Below, piece by piece: positions 41,438 to 50,508 of a stretch of DNA of 64,000 bases. Under the pieces are notes generated by a model that was not told the origin of the DNA, did not search any database, and was given only the letters and a program-made list of their open reading frames with translations. Source of the stretch: Nodosilinea sp. FACHB-141 (lineage in GTDB: Bacteria; Cyanobacteriota; Cyanobacteriia; Phormidesmidales; Phormidesmidaceae). Made by a program: the position numbers and the translations under genes. The stretch's first letter is position 1. Every line of letters begins with the position of its first letter. Location of the stretch: NCBI RefSeq assembly GCF_014696135.1, contig NZ_JACJPP010000017.1:1-64000 (forward strand), read 5' to 3'.

Positions 41438-42481
41438 CTAGTCTCGCTCTAACACGCCCACCTGGCGGAGCCCAGCCAAACTTTCTTGCCCGGTGCAGAA
41501 TAGTACTGTCCTAATCTCGGCCACCAGCACTTCCGCCAGGGCTGCCACGGCCTCCTCTGACTCACTCGCCGCCTGCAAAAACGGCATCGCTAGCCCTGCC
41601 AAATCGGCTCCCAAGGCCAAGGTTTTTGCCACATCCAGCCCGTGGCGCAATCCTCCGGAAGCAATCAGCGGCAGGGTCGGAGCCACCCGCCGCGCTTGCA
41701 CAATGCAGTCTGCCGTGGGCAAACCCCATTCCCCAAAGGTCTGCCCCAGCCGCCGCTGGTGGGTATCGATCGCCCGCTCACTTTCTACCCTAGCCCAGGA
41801 TGTGCCCCCGGCTCCGGCCACATCCACGGCTGCGACCCCGGCCTCCACTAGCCGCTGCACCATGGGGGCCGAAATGCCGTTGCCGACCTCCTTGGCAATC
41901 ACCGGCACCGGCAACACCGCGCAGAGCTGCTCAATCTTGCCTAGCAGACCCTTAAAGTTGGTATCGCCGCCGGTCTGCACCGCCTCCTGCAGGGGGTTAA
42001 GGTGCAAGATCAGCGCGTCAGCCGCCAGCTTATCTACCACACGGCGGCAGTGGTCGAGACCGTAACCATAGTTGAGCTGCACTGCCCCCAGATTCGCCAG
42101 CAGCAGAATGTCGGGAGCCTGCGATCGCACTGCAAACGTATCCATCACGTCAGGATTTTCGACCCCGACCCGTTGAGAGCCGACCCCCATGGCCAGCCCG
42201 TAGCGCTGGGCCACTGCCGCCAGTCGCCGGTTAATCTCGTGCGCCGCCTCGGTGCCCCCAGTCATCGACGAAATTAGCAGCGGTGCTCCCAGTCGGTGCC
42301 CCAGAAACACCGTGCTCAGGTCGATGTCTTGGTAGTCGAGTTCCGGTAGACAGCAGTGGGTAAACCGATAGCGCTCTAGCCCTGTGGTTACCTGGGCACA
42401 CTGCACCGGCCCCTCTAGGCAAATGCGCAGGTGGTCGGCCTTGCGGGTCTGGGTCTCATGGGCGACAGGCAGTAGAGTCAC
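41438..42481 (-). CDS. fni: Type 2 isopentenyl-diphosphate delta-isomerase
   Basis: 347 residues. An FMN- and NAD(P)H-dependent enzyme that interconverts isopentenyl and dimethylallyl diphosphate for carotenoids, quinones and phytol. Visible motifs are [12 protein letters not shown] at the start, [20 protein letters not shown] (FMN site), [49 protein letters not shown] and [22 protein letters not shown] (phosphate binding). Length is typical. It is followed on the same strand by no close partner; pyrR lies 88 bp upstream. Confidence 0.95.
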   Translation of the reverse strand: MTLLPVAHETQTRKADHLRICLEGPVQCAQVTTGLERYRFTHCCLPELDYQDIDLSTVFLGHRLGAPLLISSMTGGTEAAHEINRRLAAVAQRYGLAMGVGSQRVGVENPDVMDTFAVRSQAPDILLLANLGAVQLNYGYGLDHCRRVVDKLAADALILHLNPLQEAVQTGGDTNFKGLLGKIEQLCAVLPVPVIAKEVGNGISAPMVQRLVEAGVAAVDVAGAGGTSWARVESERAIDTHQRRLGQTFGEWGLPTADCIVQARRVAPTLPLIASGGLRHGLDVAKTLALGADLAGLAMPFLQAASESEEAVAALAEVLVAEIRTVLFCTGQESLAGLRQVGVLERD

Positions 42482-42569
42482 AGGGGTTTCGCAAAATCAA
42501 CGCTCCCTATCCTAGGAAAAATCGGGGCGCTTTTGGCGCGATCGCACACCAGACGTAACACCCTATCCC

Positions 42570-43115
42570 CTAAGCCCGCTTCAACAGCTCCACCCCATCT
42601 CGCCCGTCCGTATCCTGCAAAAACACCTTCACCGACTCATCCTTTGCCGTCGGCAGGGTTTTACCGACAAAGTCAGGGCGCACGGGCAGCTCCCGGTGGC
42701 CCCGGTCAATCAACACTGCCAAGCGAATGGCGCTGGGCCGGCCATAGTCAATCACCGCGTTGAGAGCAGCACGAATGGTGCGGCCGCTAAAGATCACATC
42801 GTCTACCAGCACGACGACGCGATCGCTGATGTCGAAGGGGATCTCGGTGCGGGCTGGGGTGCGCGTGCTGATTTTATCCAGGTCATCGCGATACAGGGTG
42901 ATGTCGATCGCGCCCACCGGCAGCTCTACCCCCTCCAACCGCTGAATTTGCTGGGCCAGCAGATGGGCCAGGGGCACGCCTCGGGTATAAATGCCCAGCA
43001 GCACCAGACGGCTCAGATCGCCGCCCCGCTCCACCACTTCCGACGCCAGCCGGTTTAGCGTGCGGCGCATTTCCTCCGCCGATAAAATCTTGACCACGTT
43101 GCTGCTTGTATTCAT
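42570..43115 (-). CDS. pyrR: Bifunctional pyrimidine regulatory protein / uracil phosphoribosyltransferase PyrR
   Basis: 181 residues. The PRPP-binding loop is [20 protein letters not shown] (residues about 97-116). Other PyrR features are [24 protein letters not shown] and [18 protein letters not shown]. In many bacteria PyrR binds pyr mRNA leaders and attenuates transcription, with weak UPRTase activity. No pyr genes or PyrR-binding leader are seen nearby, so in this genome it acts in trans or mainly as an enzyme. Confidence 0.95.
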   Translation of the reverse strand: MNTSSNVVKILSAEEMRRTLNRLASEVVERGGDLSRLVLLGIYTRGVPLAHLLAQQIQRLEGVELPVGAIDITLYRDDLDKISTRTPARTEIPFDISDRVVVLVDDVIFSGRTIRAALNAVIDYGRPSAIRLAVLIDRGHRELPVRPDFVGKTLPTAKDESVKVFLQDTDGRDGVELLKRA

Positions 43116-43261
43116 GCCCCGGCCTCCTGGCAGCTGTAAAGCCTCACTATACCTGACCTACAGGGCAACTCATCCACGGAACTGGCCTAGGAAAAGTGCC
43201 TGAGAATAGCCCCAGAAATCTATCTGGAGCGATCGCCACCCGCCATTCCGTCCAGCCGTTT

Positions 43262-43672
43262 CTAGCCCCGATTCTTGATCGTCATCACCTGCACAATCTG
43301 CTGGGCTAGGGGGCTGGGAATCTCTAAAATTCGGTACAGGTCTTCTAAGAATGCTTGCTCCTGGGGCGTAACGGTGCGGTCAGACAGCACCAGATCGGTG
43401 GCAACCGCAAAAGCCGTCTCCCGTAAATCTTGGGGCAAAACAGCTTTGGCCTGATCAACCATCGCCCCCGGCCCCTCGGTCTTGAGGCGCGTCAGCAACA
43501 GATCAAACAGGTGGTGCACAGCATCTTTGGAGTAGCTGCTAAACAACGCCATGCGCGACAGCAGCATAGTCATATCCTGACCCTCCTGGTCGGCCAAATA
43601 GCCGTCGGCGGCGATCGCCACTAGCGCAATGCTGGCCAGCGCCTCTGCGGTGCCCATAGATGACTCGGTCAT
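43262..43672 (-). CDS. TerB-like tellurite-resistance-family protein
   Basis: 136 residues from ATG 43672. It is all helical, with the TerB-like acidic motifs LVAIAADGYLADQEGQDM and LVLSDRTVTPQEQAFLEDLY (paired DGxLxxxE-type segments that can bind metal). Stand-alone TerB-like proteins are common in cyanobacteria and are not proof of tellurite resistance. A start nine codons upstream is possible. It is on the same strand as pyrR and about 146 bp upstream of it. Confidence 0.78.
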   Translation of the reverse strand: MTESSMGTAEALASIALVAIAADGYLADQEGQDMTMLLSRMALFSSYSKDAVHHLFDLLLTRLKTEGPGAMVDQAKAVLPQDLRETAFAVATDLVLSDRTVTPQEQAFLEDLYRILEIPSPLAQQIVQVMTIKNRG

Positions 43673-43859
43673 GGCGATTTTCCCTGGTATTCTGGGCACA
43701 GAGCCCTATGTGCCCCTATTTTTGCCCTAAAGCCGATGCGGCGCAATCCTGTTGTGAGGAGTCTTTACTTGGGAGGCGTCTTTGCCGCTGACTCCCTAAT
43801 CCTCTCCGTGGCATCCGCCAAAATACGGAACTTTGTGATCAAACTCACCTTTGGCCGTG

Positions 43860-43981
43860 ATAAATCCGCTAGGTTTTCAGGAACCTTCCAGGGATACTGA
43901 AATTGACTCAACTTTAGCCGAGTCATCTACAGGGAACACACAACCAACCGGCAAGCCCGCAAGGGACTGTCGGTTTTTTTT
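43860..43981 (+). ncRNA. Candidate small structured RNA with its own terminator
   Basis: On the plus strand three helices line up. They are TTTCAG/CTGAAA (43875-43880 with 43897-43902), TGACTC/GAGTCA (43904-43909 with 43920-43925), and a terminator stem AACCGGCA/TGTCGGTT (43946-43953 with 43968-43975) followed by eight T residues ending at 43981. No plus-strand gene lies upstream; both neighbours are on the minus strand. That makes an orphan terminator unlikely and a short transcript of about 110-130 nt plausible. The 5' end is uncertain; a weak TTGTGA/GATAAA pair lies near 43833-43864. Confidence 0.5.
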
Positions 43982-43985
43982 GCCC

Positions 43986-45461
43986 CTACTTACCCGACGC
44001 CTGGTGGTAAAACCGCTGCATGTCCTCAAACCAAAGCTGCCGCGACTCATCCCAGGTATAAAACATGTGGCCTCCCTGAAAATGCCGCAGGGTGAGGTTT
44101 GGCTGTAGCTCCGGGTTGAGATTCATCAAATCCCTCAGGTGCTCTGACGAGAAGTAGGGCGTCACTAGATCATAGATGCCGTGGGTAATGTAGACCTGGA
44201 GGTAGGGGTTGAGGGCCATGCCCACCCGCAGATCATCCACCGAGCCGACAAAGCCTTGGCGGTATTCACTTTCAGGCAAAAACTCCCAGGCTTTAAATAC
44301 CTCAAAGCTGAGCAGGTTGTAGGTCAGAGTGGTGTTCACCCCCAACGTCGAGCGCAGGTGGCTGTTAATAGCTCCGGTAAACAGGCGATCGATGCCCTCT
44401 AGGGTGGGGTCGGTGCCCTCATGCATCAAGCGATCGGGGAAGGGGTCGATCGCGGTGACTGAGCCATCATAGAGACCTAAAATGCGCTGCTGATGGCGCA
44501 GCAGCTCGCGGGCAAATACCACAATGTCGATGCGGCCTCGGTGGCGCTGCACCACCTCCGGTGGTAGGCCAATCAGATGGGCCAGCTGACCAAAGACCCG
44601 CTGCTGGTCTTCGCCAGAGGCGGTGCTGCCCAAGGCTAGCAAAGGAATCAGCGACTTGCGGGCAAAGTCAGCGGCCTTGGCCCCGTGGGCAGCCGGGCTA
44701 TCAGTAGTGTCGACCTGCCCGTGATACACCGCCGTGGCCGCCATCGAAGGAATCACCGTCGCCCAGCCGCTAAGGCTGTAGTCGTTGCCCTCCAGCAGCA
44801 TAAACTCCATCACCGGCGAAATCAGAATCGCCCCGCACAGGCCAACCCCATAGTCTTGCTGAAGCTTGCGACAAAGCTTTGCCACCCGAAAGCCGCCGTA
44901 GCTCTCCCCGGCAATAAATACGGGCGACAGCCAGCGATGGTGAGCCGAGAGATAGCCCTGAATAAACTCGCCCAGGGCGTTGAGATCGCGATCGACCGTC
45001 CAGAATTTTTTGGCCTTTTCGTCGGGTTTGTCTTCCCCTTTATCGTCAGGCTTGTCGTCCGATTTCTCACCTTTAGCGTCGTCCTTGGGCAAAACCCGGC
45101 TAAAGCCCGTGCCCACGGGGTCAATGAAGACTAAGTCGGTGAAGCTCAGCCAGCTTTCGCTGTTGTCGGCCACCTCTACCGGCGGACGCGGCAGGCTACC
45201 GTCGGAGTTAAACACCACCCGGCGCGGACCTAGCGCCCCCACATGCAGATAGGCCGATGCCGCCCCTGGTCCGCCATTAAATACAAAAGTAATAGGCCGC
45301 TGAGCCGGGTCTTGGTCGGCAACGGTATAGGCCACGTGGAACAGCTCCGCCACGGGCTTGTCGTGTTCGTAGAGGGTTTGCCACTGGGCTGAAGCGGTGT
45401 AGGCCTGGTCACCCAGCATGTGCTCGGAGGTGTTGCCCTGACGTTGGGTGTGATCTGGCAT
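43986..45461 (-). CDS. S10 serine carboxypeptidase-like peptidase
   Basis: 491 residues with the S10 alpha/beta-hydrolase features. The oxyanion segment is FVFNGGPGAASAYLHVGALGP (NGGPG). The family motif DLVFIDPVGTGFSR follows. The nucleophile is in FIAGESYGGFRVAKL (Ser about 183). The catalytic Asp is in GIYDLVTPYFSSEHL and the His in FQGGHMFYTWDESR. A Lys/Asp/Glu-rich insert of about 27 residues (residues about 128-154) interrupts the domain. There is no signal peptide, unlike secreted carboxypeptidases, so it is probably cytoplasmic. Its start faces the HIP1-centred palindrome in the divergent promoter region. Confidence 0.88.
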   Translation of the reverse strand: MPDHTQRQGNTSEHMLGDQAYTASAQWQTLYEHDKPVAELFHVAYTVADQDPAQRPITFVFNGGPGAASAYLHVGALGPRRVVFNSDGSLPRPPVEVADNSESWLSFTDLVFIDPVGTGFSRVLPKDDAKGEKSDDKPDDKGEDKPDEKAKKFWTVDRDLNALGEFIQGYLSAHHRWLSPVFIAGESYGGFRVAKLCRKLQQDYGVGLCGAILISPVMEFMLLEGNDYSLSGWATVIPSMAATAVYHGQVDTTDSPAAHGAKAADFARKSLIPLLALGSTASGEDQQRVFGQLAHLIGLPPEVVQRHRGRIDIVVFARELLRHQQRILGLYDGSVTAIDPFPDRLMHEGTDPTLEGIDRLFTGAINSHLRSTLGVNTTLTYNLLSFEVFKAWEFLPESEYRQGFVGSVDDLRVGMALNPYLQVYITHGIYDLVTPYFSSEHLRDLMNLNPELQPNLTLRHFQGGHMFYTWDESRQLWFEDMQRFYHQASGK

Positions 45462-45527
45462 GGAGATGCGGGGGTGAAGACTCTACTTGTTATAGCGCGG
45501 TCGGTCGCCTTCAGAATAGGCGCAGGC

Positions 45528-45565
45528 CTAGTGGAGGGGGATGCGATCGCATCCCCCTCCACTAG
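45528..45565. promoter_or_regulatory. 38-bp perfect palindrome centred on HIP1
   Basis: The arm CTAGTGGAGGGGGATGCGA (45528-45546) meets its exact reverse complement with no spacer; the centre is GCGATCGC. It lies between two divergently transcribed genes, so it cannot be a terminator for either and may be a regulatory or structural site. Confidence 0.6.
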
Positions 45566-45632
45566 AGCAGACACTTGACTCGCTAGCGATTAAATTGGGT
45601 TAAGCCAAATCTGCCTTAGGAGTTGAGACCCA

Positions 45633-46487
45633 ATGAGATGGCTCCTGCCCAACATTATCAGCGCCTTTGATAACGTCTACAGTGGCTGGATTTTGTGGAA
45701 CTTGTTTTTGGCGGCGATTCCGCTGCTGCTGAGCTTTAGTTTGTTTCGCCGCCAGAGCCTGTCCAACCGATGGTTTTTGGCGGCCTGCGTACTGGTGGGG
45801 ATAATTGGCGTGCTAGGGCTGGGTCCTCGCACCCCTCGTGCTGTGCAAGGACTCTACAACCTACTCCAAGACAACTCCAGTCCGTTCTCCTGGTTTGAGC
45901 TGCTGTGGCTACTGGCGGTTACGGCCTTTGCCGGTCTTCTCAGTCTGAAAATTTTTAAGACCAAGCAAGATCCCAAGGGCTGGCTGTGGTGGGTGGGGCT
46001 GGTAGTGTTCTTGATCTTTCTACCCAATGCTCCTTATGTCCTCACCGATATTATTCATTTGATTCGAGGCACCAGCTCGGGACAGATTCGCATTTTGGTT
46101 GTGGCTCTGGTGTTCATTCCCCTGCACGCGGCCGCCATTTTGCTGGGGTTCGAAGCCTACGTCGTCTCGATTCTCAACCTGGCTGCCTACCTCAAGCAGC
46201 ACGGGGCAAAGGCAATGATCTTGCCCCTCGAGCTAACCATTCACGCGCTCAGCGCGGTGGGCATCTACCTAGGCCGATTTCTGCGCTTTAACAGCTGGGA
46301 TCTGGTCACTGACCCCACTGGCGTCATCGCCTATACCCTCGATGCTCTGACCTCAAAGCAACCAGCGGCCGTTATCTTCGTCACATTTGTTATTTTGGCC
46401 AGCCTTTACTGGGTGATGAAACAAATTACCCTGGGGCTGAAGCTGCGCATTCGCTACGCCCGCCAGGGCATAGATGCGCTCGACTAG
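45633..46487 (+). CDS. DUF1361 membrane protein
   Basis: 284 residues with about seven membrane helices. The DUF1361 hallmark is in the middle: WVGLVVFLIFLPNAPYVLTD followed by IIHL. Further motifs are FIPLHAAAILLGFEAYVVS and IYLGRFLRFNSWDLVTDP. GGAG (TTAGGAGTTGAGACCC) precedes the ATG by a workable distance. The function of the family is unknown. It is divergent from the S10 peptidase. Confidence 0.88.
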   Translation: MRWLLPNIISAFDNVYSGWILWNLFLAAIPLLLSFSLFRRQSLSNRWFLAACVLVGIIGVLGLGPRTPRAVQGLYNLLQDNSSPFSWFELLWLLAVTAFAGLLSLKIFKTKQDPKGWLWWVGLVVFLIFLPNAPYVLTDIIHLIRGTSSGQIRILVVALVFIPLHAAAILLGFEAYVVSILNLAAYLKQHGAKAMILPLELTIHALSAVGIYLGRFLRFNSWDLVTDPTGVIAYTLDALTSKQPAAVIFVTFVILASLYWVMKQITLGLKLRIRYARQGIDALD

Positions 46488-46621
46488 GGCGATTCCCGGA
46501 GGGATACTCGTTCCGAGTCGGAGCCCGAACGCTGCGCAAATCGCCTCAGACTCCGAAACCCGCCGTGCAGCGACTGTAGGCAGAAGCGGGCACCTTAGCC
46601 CTAGCGTTACTTTAGGCAGTC

Positions 46622-48154
46622 ATGTCTTTTAAAACCAGTGTCAAGCACTTTCAAAACCTGGTGACCTCTTTTCACCCGGTCATAGTAATCGACACGGTGG
46701 AAGAAGAACGGGTACAGGGGCTGATCAGGGCCGCCTGTGCTGACATGCAGATGGCCGTATTCGAGTGGAGCGTTGCCCAGGGGTTGATGCGATCGCCCGA
46801 TAGCCCCGACCATCGCTGGCAAAATGAGTATGCCCCCCCCGGTAGCAAGCGTGGCCAGGCCCTGCCCAAAACCAATGAACCCCTCGACATGCTGCGCCAC
46901 ATTCAAGACATGAGCTTCAAGGCCGTCTTTTGGCTCAAAGACTTTGCTGAACACCTCAAAGATCCAGTGGTTGCCCGTCAGTTTCGAGAAGTATCCCAAC
47001 AGTTTTCTTTCAACAGCTCAACGCTGGTGCTCAGCGGCAGCGGCTATGCTCTACCACCAACCATTGCGCAGAACGCCGTCTATTTAGATATCAAGCTGCC
47101 CGAACCCGAAGAACTCTATAGAGCTATTTCCGAGACAGTGAAGACCCTCCAAGGTCAAGTCACAATTAATTTAAATCCGGATGATGTTCGCGCCCTGGTG
47201 TCAGCTCTCCAGGGCATGACCCTACATCAAGCTCGAAAGGTTGTGTCCTATGCAGCTCGGCATGACGGCAAACTCGACGTCGGTGATGTGAAGTGGGTAC
47301 TAGAGCGCAAGGCCCGAGTGATTCACGAAGAGGGTCTATTGGACTACTTTCCACCCGAAACCAACCTGGCCGAGCTAGGTGGGTTTGAGGGGCTCAAGCG
47401 CTGGCTCGCCTACGCCAAAGTGGGCTTCACGCCCCAGGCTCGTCAATACAACCTGCCCGCTCCCAAAGGCATTTTGATTGTGGGCATTCAGGGCTGCGGC
47501 AAGTCGCTGGCCGCCAAAACCATCGCCCGCCAGTGGAATCTCCCTCTCCTTAAGCTCGACGCTGGCCGCCTCTACGACAAGTACATCGGCGAGTCCGACA
47601 AAAACTTCCGCCGCGCCGTCACCATGGCCGAGACCATGGCCCCCTGCATTCTGTGGATCGACGAGATCGAAAAGAGCATGGGTCAAACCAGCAGCGAATC
47701 CGATGGCGGCCTGAGCCGTCGCCTATTCGGCTATTTCCTCACCTGGCTGCAAGAAAAATCCCAAGAAATTTTTGTAGTAGCCACCGCCAATGACCTTTCA
47801 GCTATTCCGCCAGAACTGCTGCGCAAGGGCCGCTTCGACGAAATCTTCTTTGTCGACCTGCCCGAGGCCGACGAACGCCACACCATCCTGCAAATTCACC
47901 TAGGGCGACGGCAGCAGGGCATCGAAAACTTTGATCTCAACGAATTGGTAACTGCTACCGAAGGCTTCAGCGGAGCCGAAATTGAGCAGGCCATCATCAC
48001 CGCCCACTACCGCGCCCTTTACGAAAATCGACCTGCCGACACCACTCTGCTGATCGAAGAGATCAAACGCACGGTTCCCCTCTCTGTGACTCGTCGAGAG
48101 GATATCCAGCAGCTACGAACCACGGCTCGGGAAAGGTTTGTAGCAGCACGGTAG
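46622..48154 (+). CDS. ycf46: Ycf46-family AAA ATPase
   Basis: 510 residues. The N-terminal domain (residues 1-240, [27 protein letters not shown]) is that of Ycf46, which is also encoded in algal plastids. The AAA module has Walker [16 protein letters not shown] (about 287), Walker [13 protein letters not shown] (about 345), sensor 1 [23 protein letters not shown] with arginine fingers, and a C-terminal lid. It probably remodels protein complexes; in cyanobacteria it has been linked to inorganic-carbon responses. It stands alone, 134 bp after the DUF1361 gene. Confidence 0.93.
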   Translation: MSFKTSVKHFQNLVTSFHPVIVIDTVEEERVQGLIRAACADMQMAVFEWSVAQGLMRSPDSPDHRWQNEYAPPGSKRGQALPKTNEPLDMLRHIQDMSFKAVFWLKDFAEHLKDPVVARQFREVSQQFSFNSSTLVLSGSGYALPPTIAQNAVYLDIKLPEPEELYRAISETVKTLQGQVTINLNPDDVRALVSALQGMTLHQARKVVSYAARHDGKLDVGDVKWVLERKARVIHEEGLLDYFPPETNLAELGGFEGLKRWLAYAKVGFTPQARQYNLPAPKGILIVGIQGCGKSLAAKTIARQWNLPLLKLDAGRLYDKYIGESDKNFRRAVTMAETMAPCILWIDEIEKSMGQTSSESDGGLSRRLFGYFLTWLQEKSQEIFVVATANDLSAIPPELLRKGRFDEIFFVDLPEADERHTILQIHLGRRQQGIENFDLNELVTATEGFSGAEIEQAIITAHYRALYENRPADTTLLIEEIKRTVPLSVTRREDIQQLRTTARERFVAAR

Positions 48155-48285
48155 CTAGTTCCGCACTCCATCTGGATTCACGGCCGTTGGCAGATCACCG
48201 ATAAGTTATTCGTGTTCTGCCAAGCCAATCTCTAAAACAGTGACAGAGCTAACCTAACCCGCGAAAATTTGTCAAAGATTGGTAG

Positions 48286-49410
48286 TTAAGCATCTAAATA
48301 ATCAAGCGCCATTTGAAGAGATGCACAGTCAATCTTAAAGGAATTTGGCGATGGTCGAATAATGCCGTTAGGCAGTTTAGGGAAGTCTATGGTTTTTAAA
48401 AACTCTGGGGTAACCTGACCACGAACACCACACCACTGCCCATTCAACCCACTAATATGGCGGCGATGAGCCCAGCGACTTGACCACCCCGGAGAGTAAA
48501 GCTCGACTACTTTAACTCCGCTATTGGGCAGTTCAGGATTTTGCAAACCCAAGCGATTAAAAGCCATATGGCTAAGGGCAGCACCATGAACAGCTACCAC
48601 GACCTTAACATCGCGAGTAATTGACCATTTTTGAGCACAGGTTAAGTCCTCGAAATAATAGGTTTTAAAGCCCTTTCCTTCGAGAAACTGGACTACTTCG
48701 TCGTTGTTGATTAAACAGCGATTCCCCCTGCGAGGGATAAAAACTTTTTCTACCCCTAAAGGCTCACAGCCCGCAAACTCAGCCTCATTAAACAAGGCTG
48801 CATGAAGGTTGTAAAGCTTTGAATCAATCTCGGCAACTAGGTGCTGATTTATAATTGGGAAAAACTGGGGTGCTTCCGTGCTAACTGCTGTAGTAGGACG
48901 AGCGACTGACATAGAGATCACTTCGCCATAAACACTATCATCGGTGTAGATTACCGGAATACCCAATGTCGCAAAGACTTCGCGAGCCAGATTTGGTGCT
49001 CGTTCTCTAAGAACCACGTGAACATCTACATCTTGACCCAAACGCTTACTCAGCATTTGCTTTGCCAGCAGAGCCGGAGCCGCCAAGTTTTCAATGACAT
49101 GCCCTATGTTGGTATCTAGCTCTTGCCGGCCATCAAACAAAAATTTTTCTGGATAGTCTAATACTTGAGTTCCCTTTACAGCTTTGCAAAGTGCCTTATA
49201 GATTTTAGAGCGTTGAGAACCTGGTTTTCTAGGGCCGGTCTGGCCAGTTTTGACGTCTATTTTGACCTGCAAAGGATGTAAATACTCCTCAGGCAGAAAT
49301 ATTCTTTCAATTGCAGGACGTAATGTATCTCCTAGTGCCGTGGGATGAGAAAAAATCATTGAAGCAGGAATTTTTATCTCAGGCAGAACTTCAACAAACG
49401 ACAACCCCAT
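48286..49410 (-). CDS. Glycosyltransferase family 61 (DUF563) protein
   Basis: 374 residues. The C-terminal half has the GT61 pattern: VFIPRRGNRCLINNDEVVQF, TYYFEDLTCAQKWSITRDVK and VVVAVHGAALSHMAFNRLG (the HGA-x-x-x-x-x motif). VVELYSPGWSSRWA follows. No signal peptide or membrane helix. It probably transfers a sugar onto a surface polysaccharide or protein. It is isolated, with a 1.1-kb gap upstream, and is more A/T-rich than its neighbours, which may mean later acquisition. Confidence 0.82.
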   Translation of the reverse strand: MGLSFVEVLPEIKIPASMIFSHPTALGDTLRPAIERIFLPEEYLHPLQVKIDVKTGQTGPRKPGSQRSKIYKALCKAVKGTQVLDYPEKFLFDGRQELDTNIGHVIENLAAPALLAKQMLSKRLGQDVDVHVVLRERAPNLAREVFATLGIPVIYTDDSVYGEVISMSVARPTTAVSTEAPQFFPIINQHLVAEIDSKLYNLHAALFNEAEFAGCEPLGVEKVFIPRRGNRCLINNDEVVQFLEGKGFKTYYFEDLTCAQKWSITRDVKVVVAVHGAALSHMAFNRLGLQNPELPNSGVKVVELYSPGWSSRWAHRRHISGLNGQWCGVRGQVTPEFLKTIDFPKLPNGIIRPSPNSFKIDCASLQMALDYLDA

Positions 49411-50455
49411 ACCTGGCTCTCTTTCTAATAAAACTTAACAGATTAAAAAAGGTGGCTTTCGCTCTTGAGAGCACGAAGACTACTAGACATAAAAGTTTTT
49501 ACAGCCAATTCCACAATCGTCAGAACTGTATACTCTAAAGTTTTGATAAAATAGTCTGTAACTTTAGTTGTATCTTGACAGTTTAGACTCCGCTTAGGAG
49601 TCTTTACATATGCACTCACCCATGCCTCTAACAAGAAATATGAGTGCTGCACTAGAGCTGTGCCAAGTCTACAACTCAAGTCGGTTAACCGCAACGATTG
49701 CCTTTGCTTTCATTAGTTGATAGGTGATTTAGTAACTTGAGTTCTCTACTGATTAACATCCGGAAACGAAATTAGTGAAGCCTATAGATGTCACTGTCAG
49801 GGTGAAGGATTTCAGGACTTAAAGTGGGCTGAAGAAACAGAAATTAACCAGTGCTCTGTGAAGTTGACAGGCCAAATTAATTTTTACTGGCGATCGCCTC
49901 CATATTAATGCCTACAAACCCTAGCTATATGGTTCCTTCACCATTGAGCAACAAACTTTAAGGGAATGTTAACCATAAGGTTACCCACCCTTCTAACAGT
50001 AACCTCAGCGGTTGGCGGCGTTGGGCTTCCTTATAGTGCCAAATTGTAGGGCTTCAGCTTACGTCAATATCGACTAGCAAAGTGCTCTGCTGTATACCGC
50101 ATTTTTAGTACCTTCTCCTAGGGCTCTGATGCTCGCCTTTGGGATTGATTATTTTGAACGGAACCAGTCGGACTGTCACCACTATGGGCTAGTCCCTTAG
50201 CCAAGCGGCTGGCGATCTCCTCAACCGATACGATGCTCTACTGCACCTATACTGTCCGCCAGACTCATTGGGAGGCGCTTGCCTACACAGAGGCCACCCA
50301 CCACTTCTACAATTCAAGGGTTGTGGCCAGGCAGCCAACATTAAGGGCGCAGAGCGTCTGCCAAGCCTGTAGCGTGGCTTGATCCATCTACGGAACTCTG
50401 CCCAGTGCTGGCGCCCCGTCCCCCGTGGTGACAACCTTGACAAGTGTTTATAAAT
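49411..50455. other. Long intergenic region, nothing firm
   Basis: About 1 kb without a defensible gene. It contains a small hairpin (AGACTCC/GGAGTCT, 49585-49603) and short frames on both strands that lack family resemblance. The base composition is more A/T-rich than in the flanking conserved genes. Confidence 0.35.
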
Positions 50456-50487
50456 GTTAAATTGATAAAGCGTTAAATTGATAAAGC
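50456..50487 (+). repeat. 16-bp direct tandem repeat upstream of uvrA
   Basis: GTTAAATTGATAAAGC occurs twice back to back, 22 bp before the uvrA start codon. Each unit contains a GATAAA that could act as a -10. I find no cyanobacterial LexA-type box here. Confidence 0.7.
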
Positions 50488-50508
50488 GTTTTCAATAAGC
50501 CCCCAGAT

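Noticed and set aside
43262-43672. Tellurite resistance operon
   Set aside because: Only a single TerB-like domain is present, without terC/terD/terZ neighbours.
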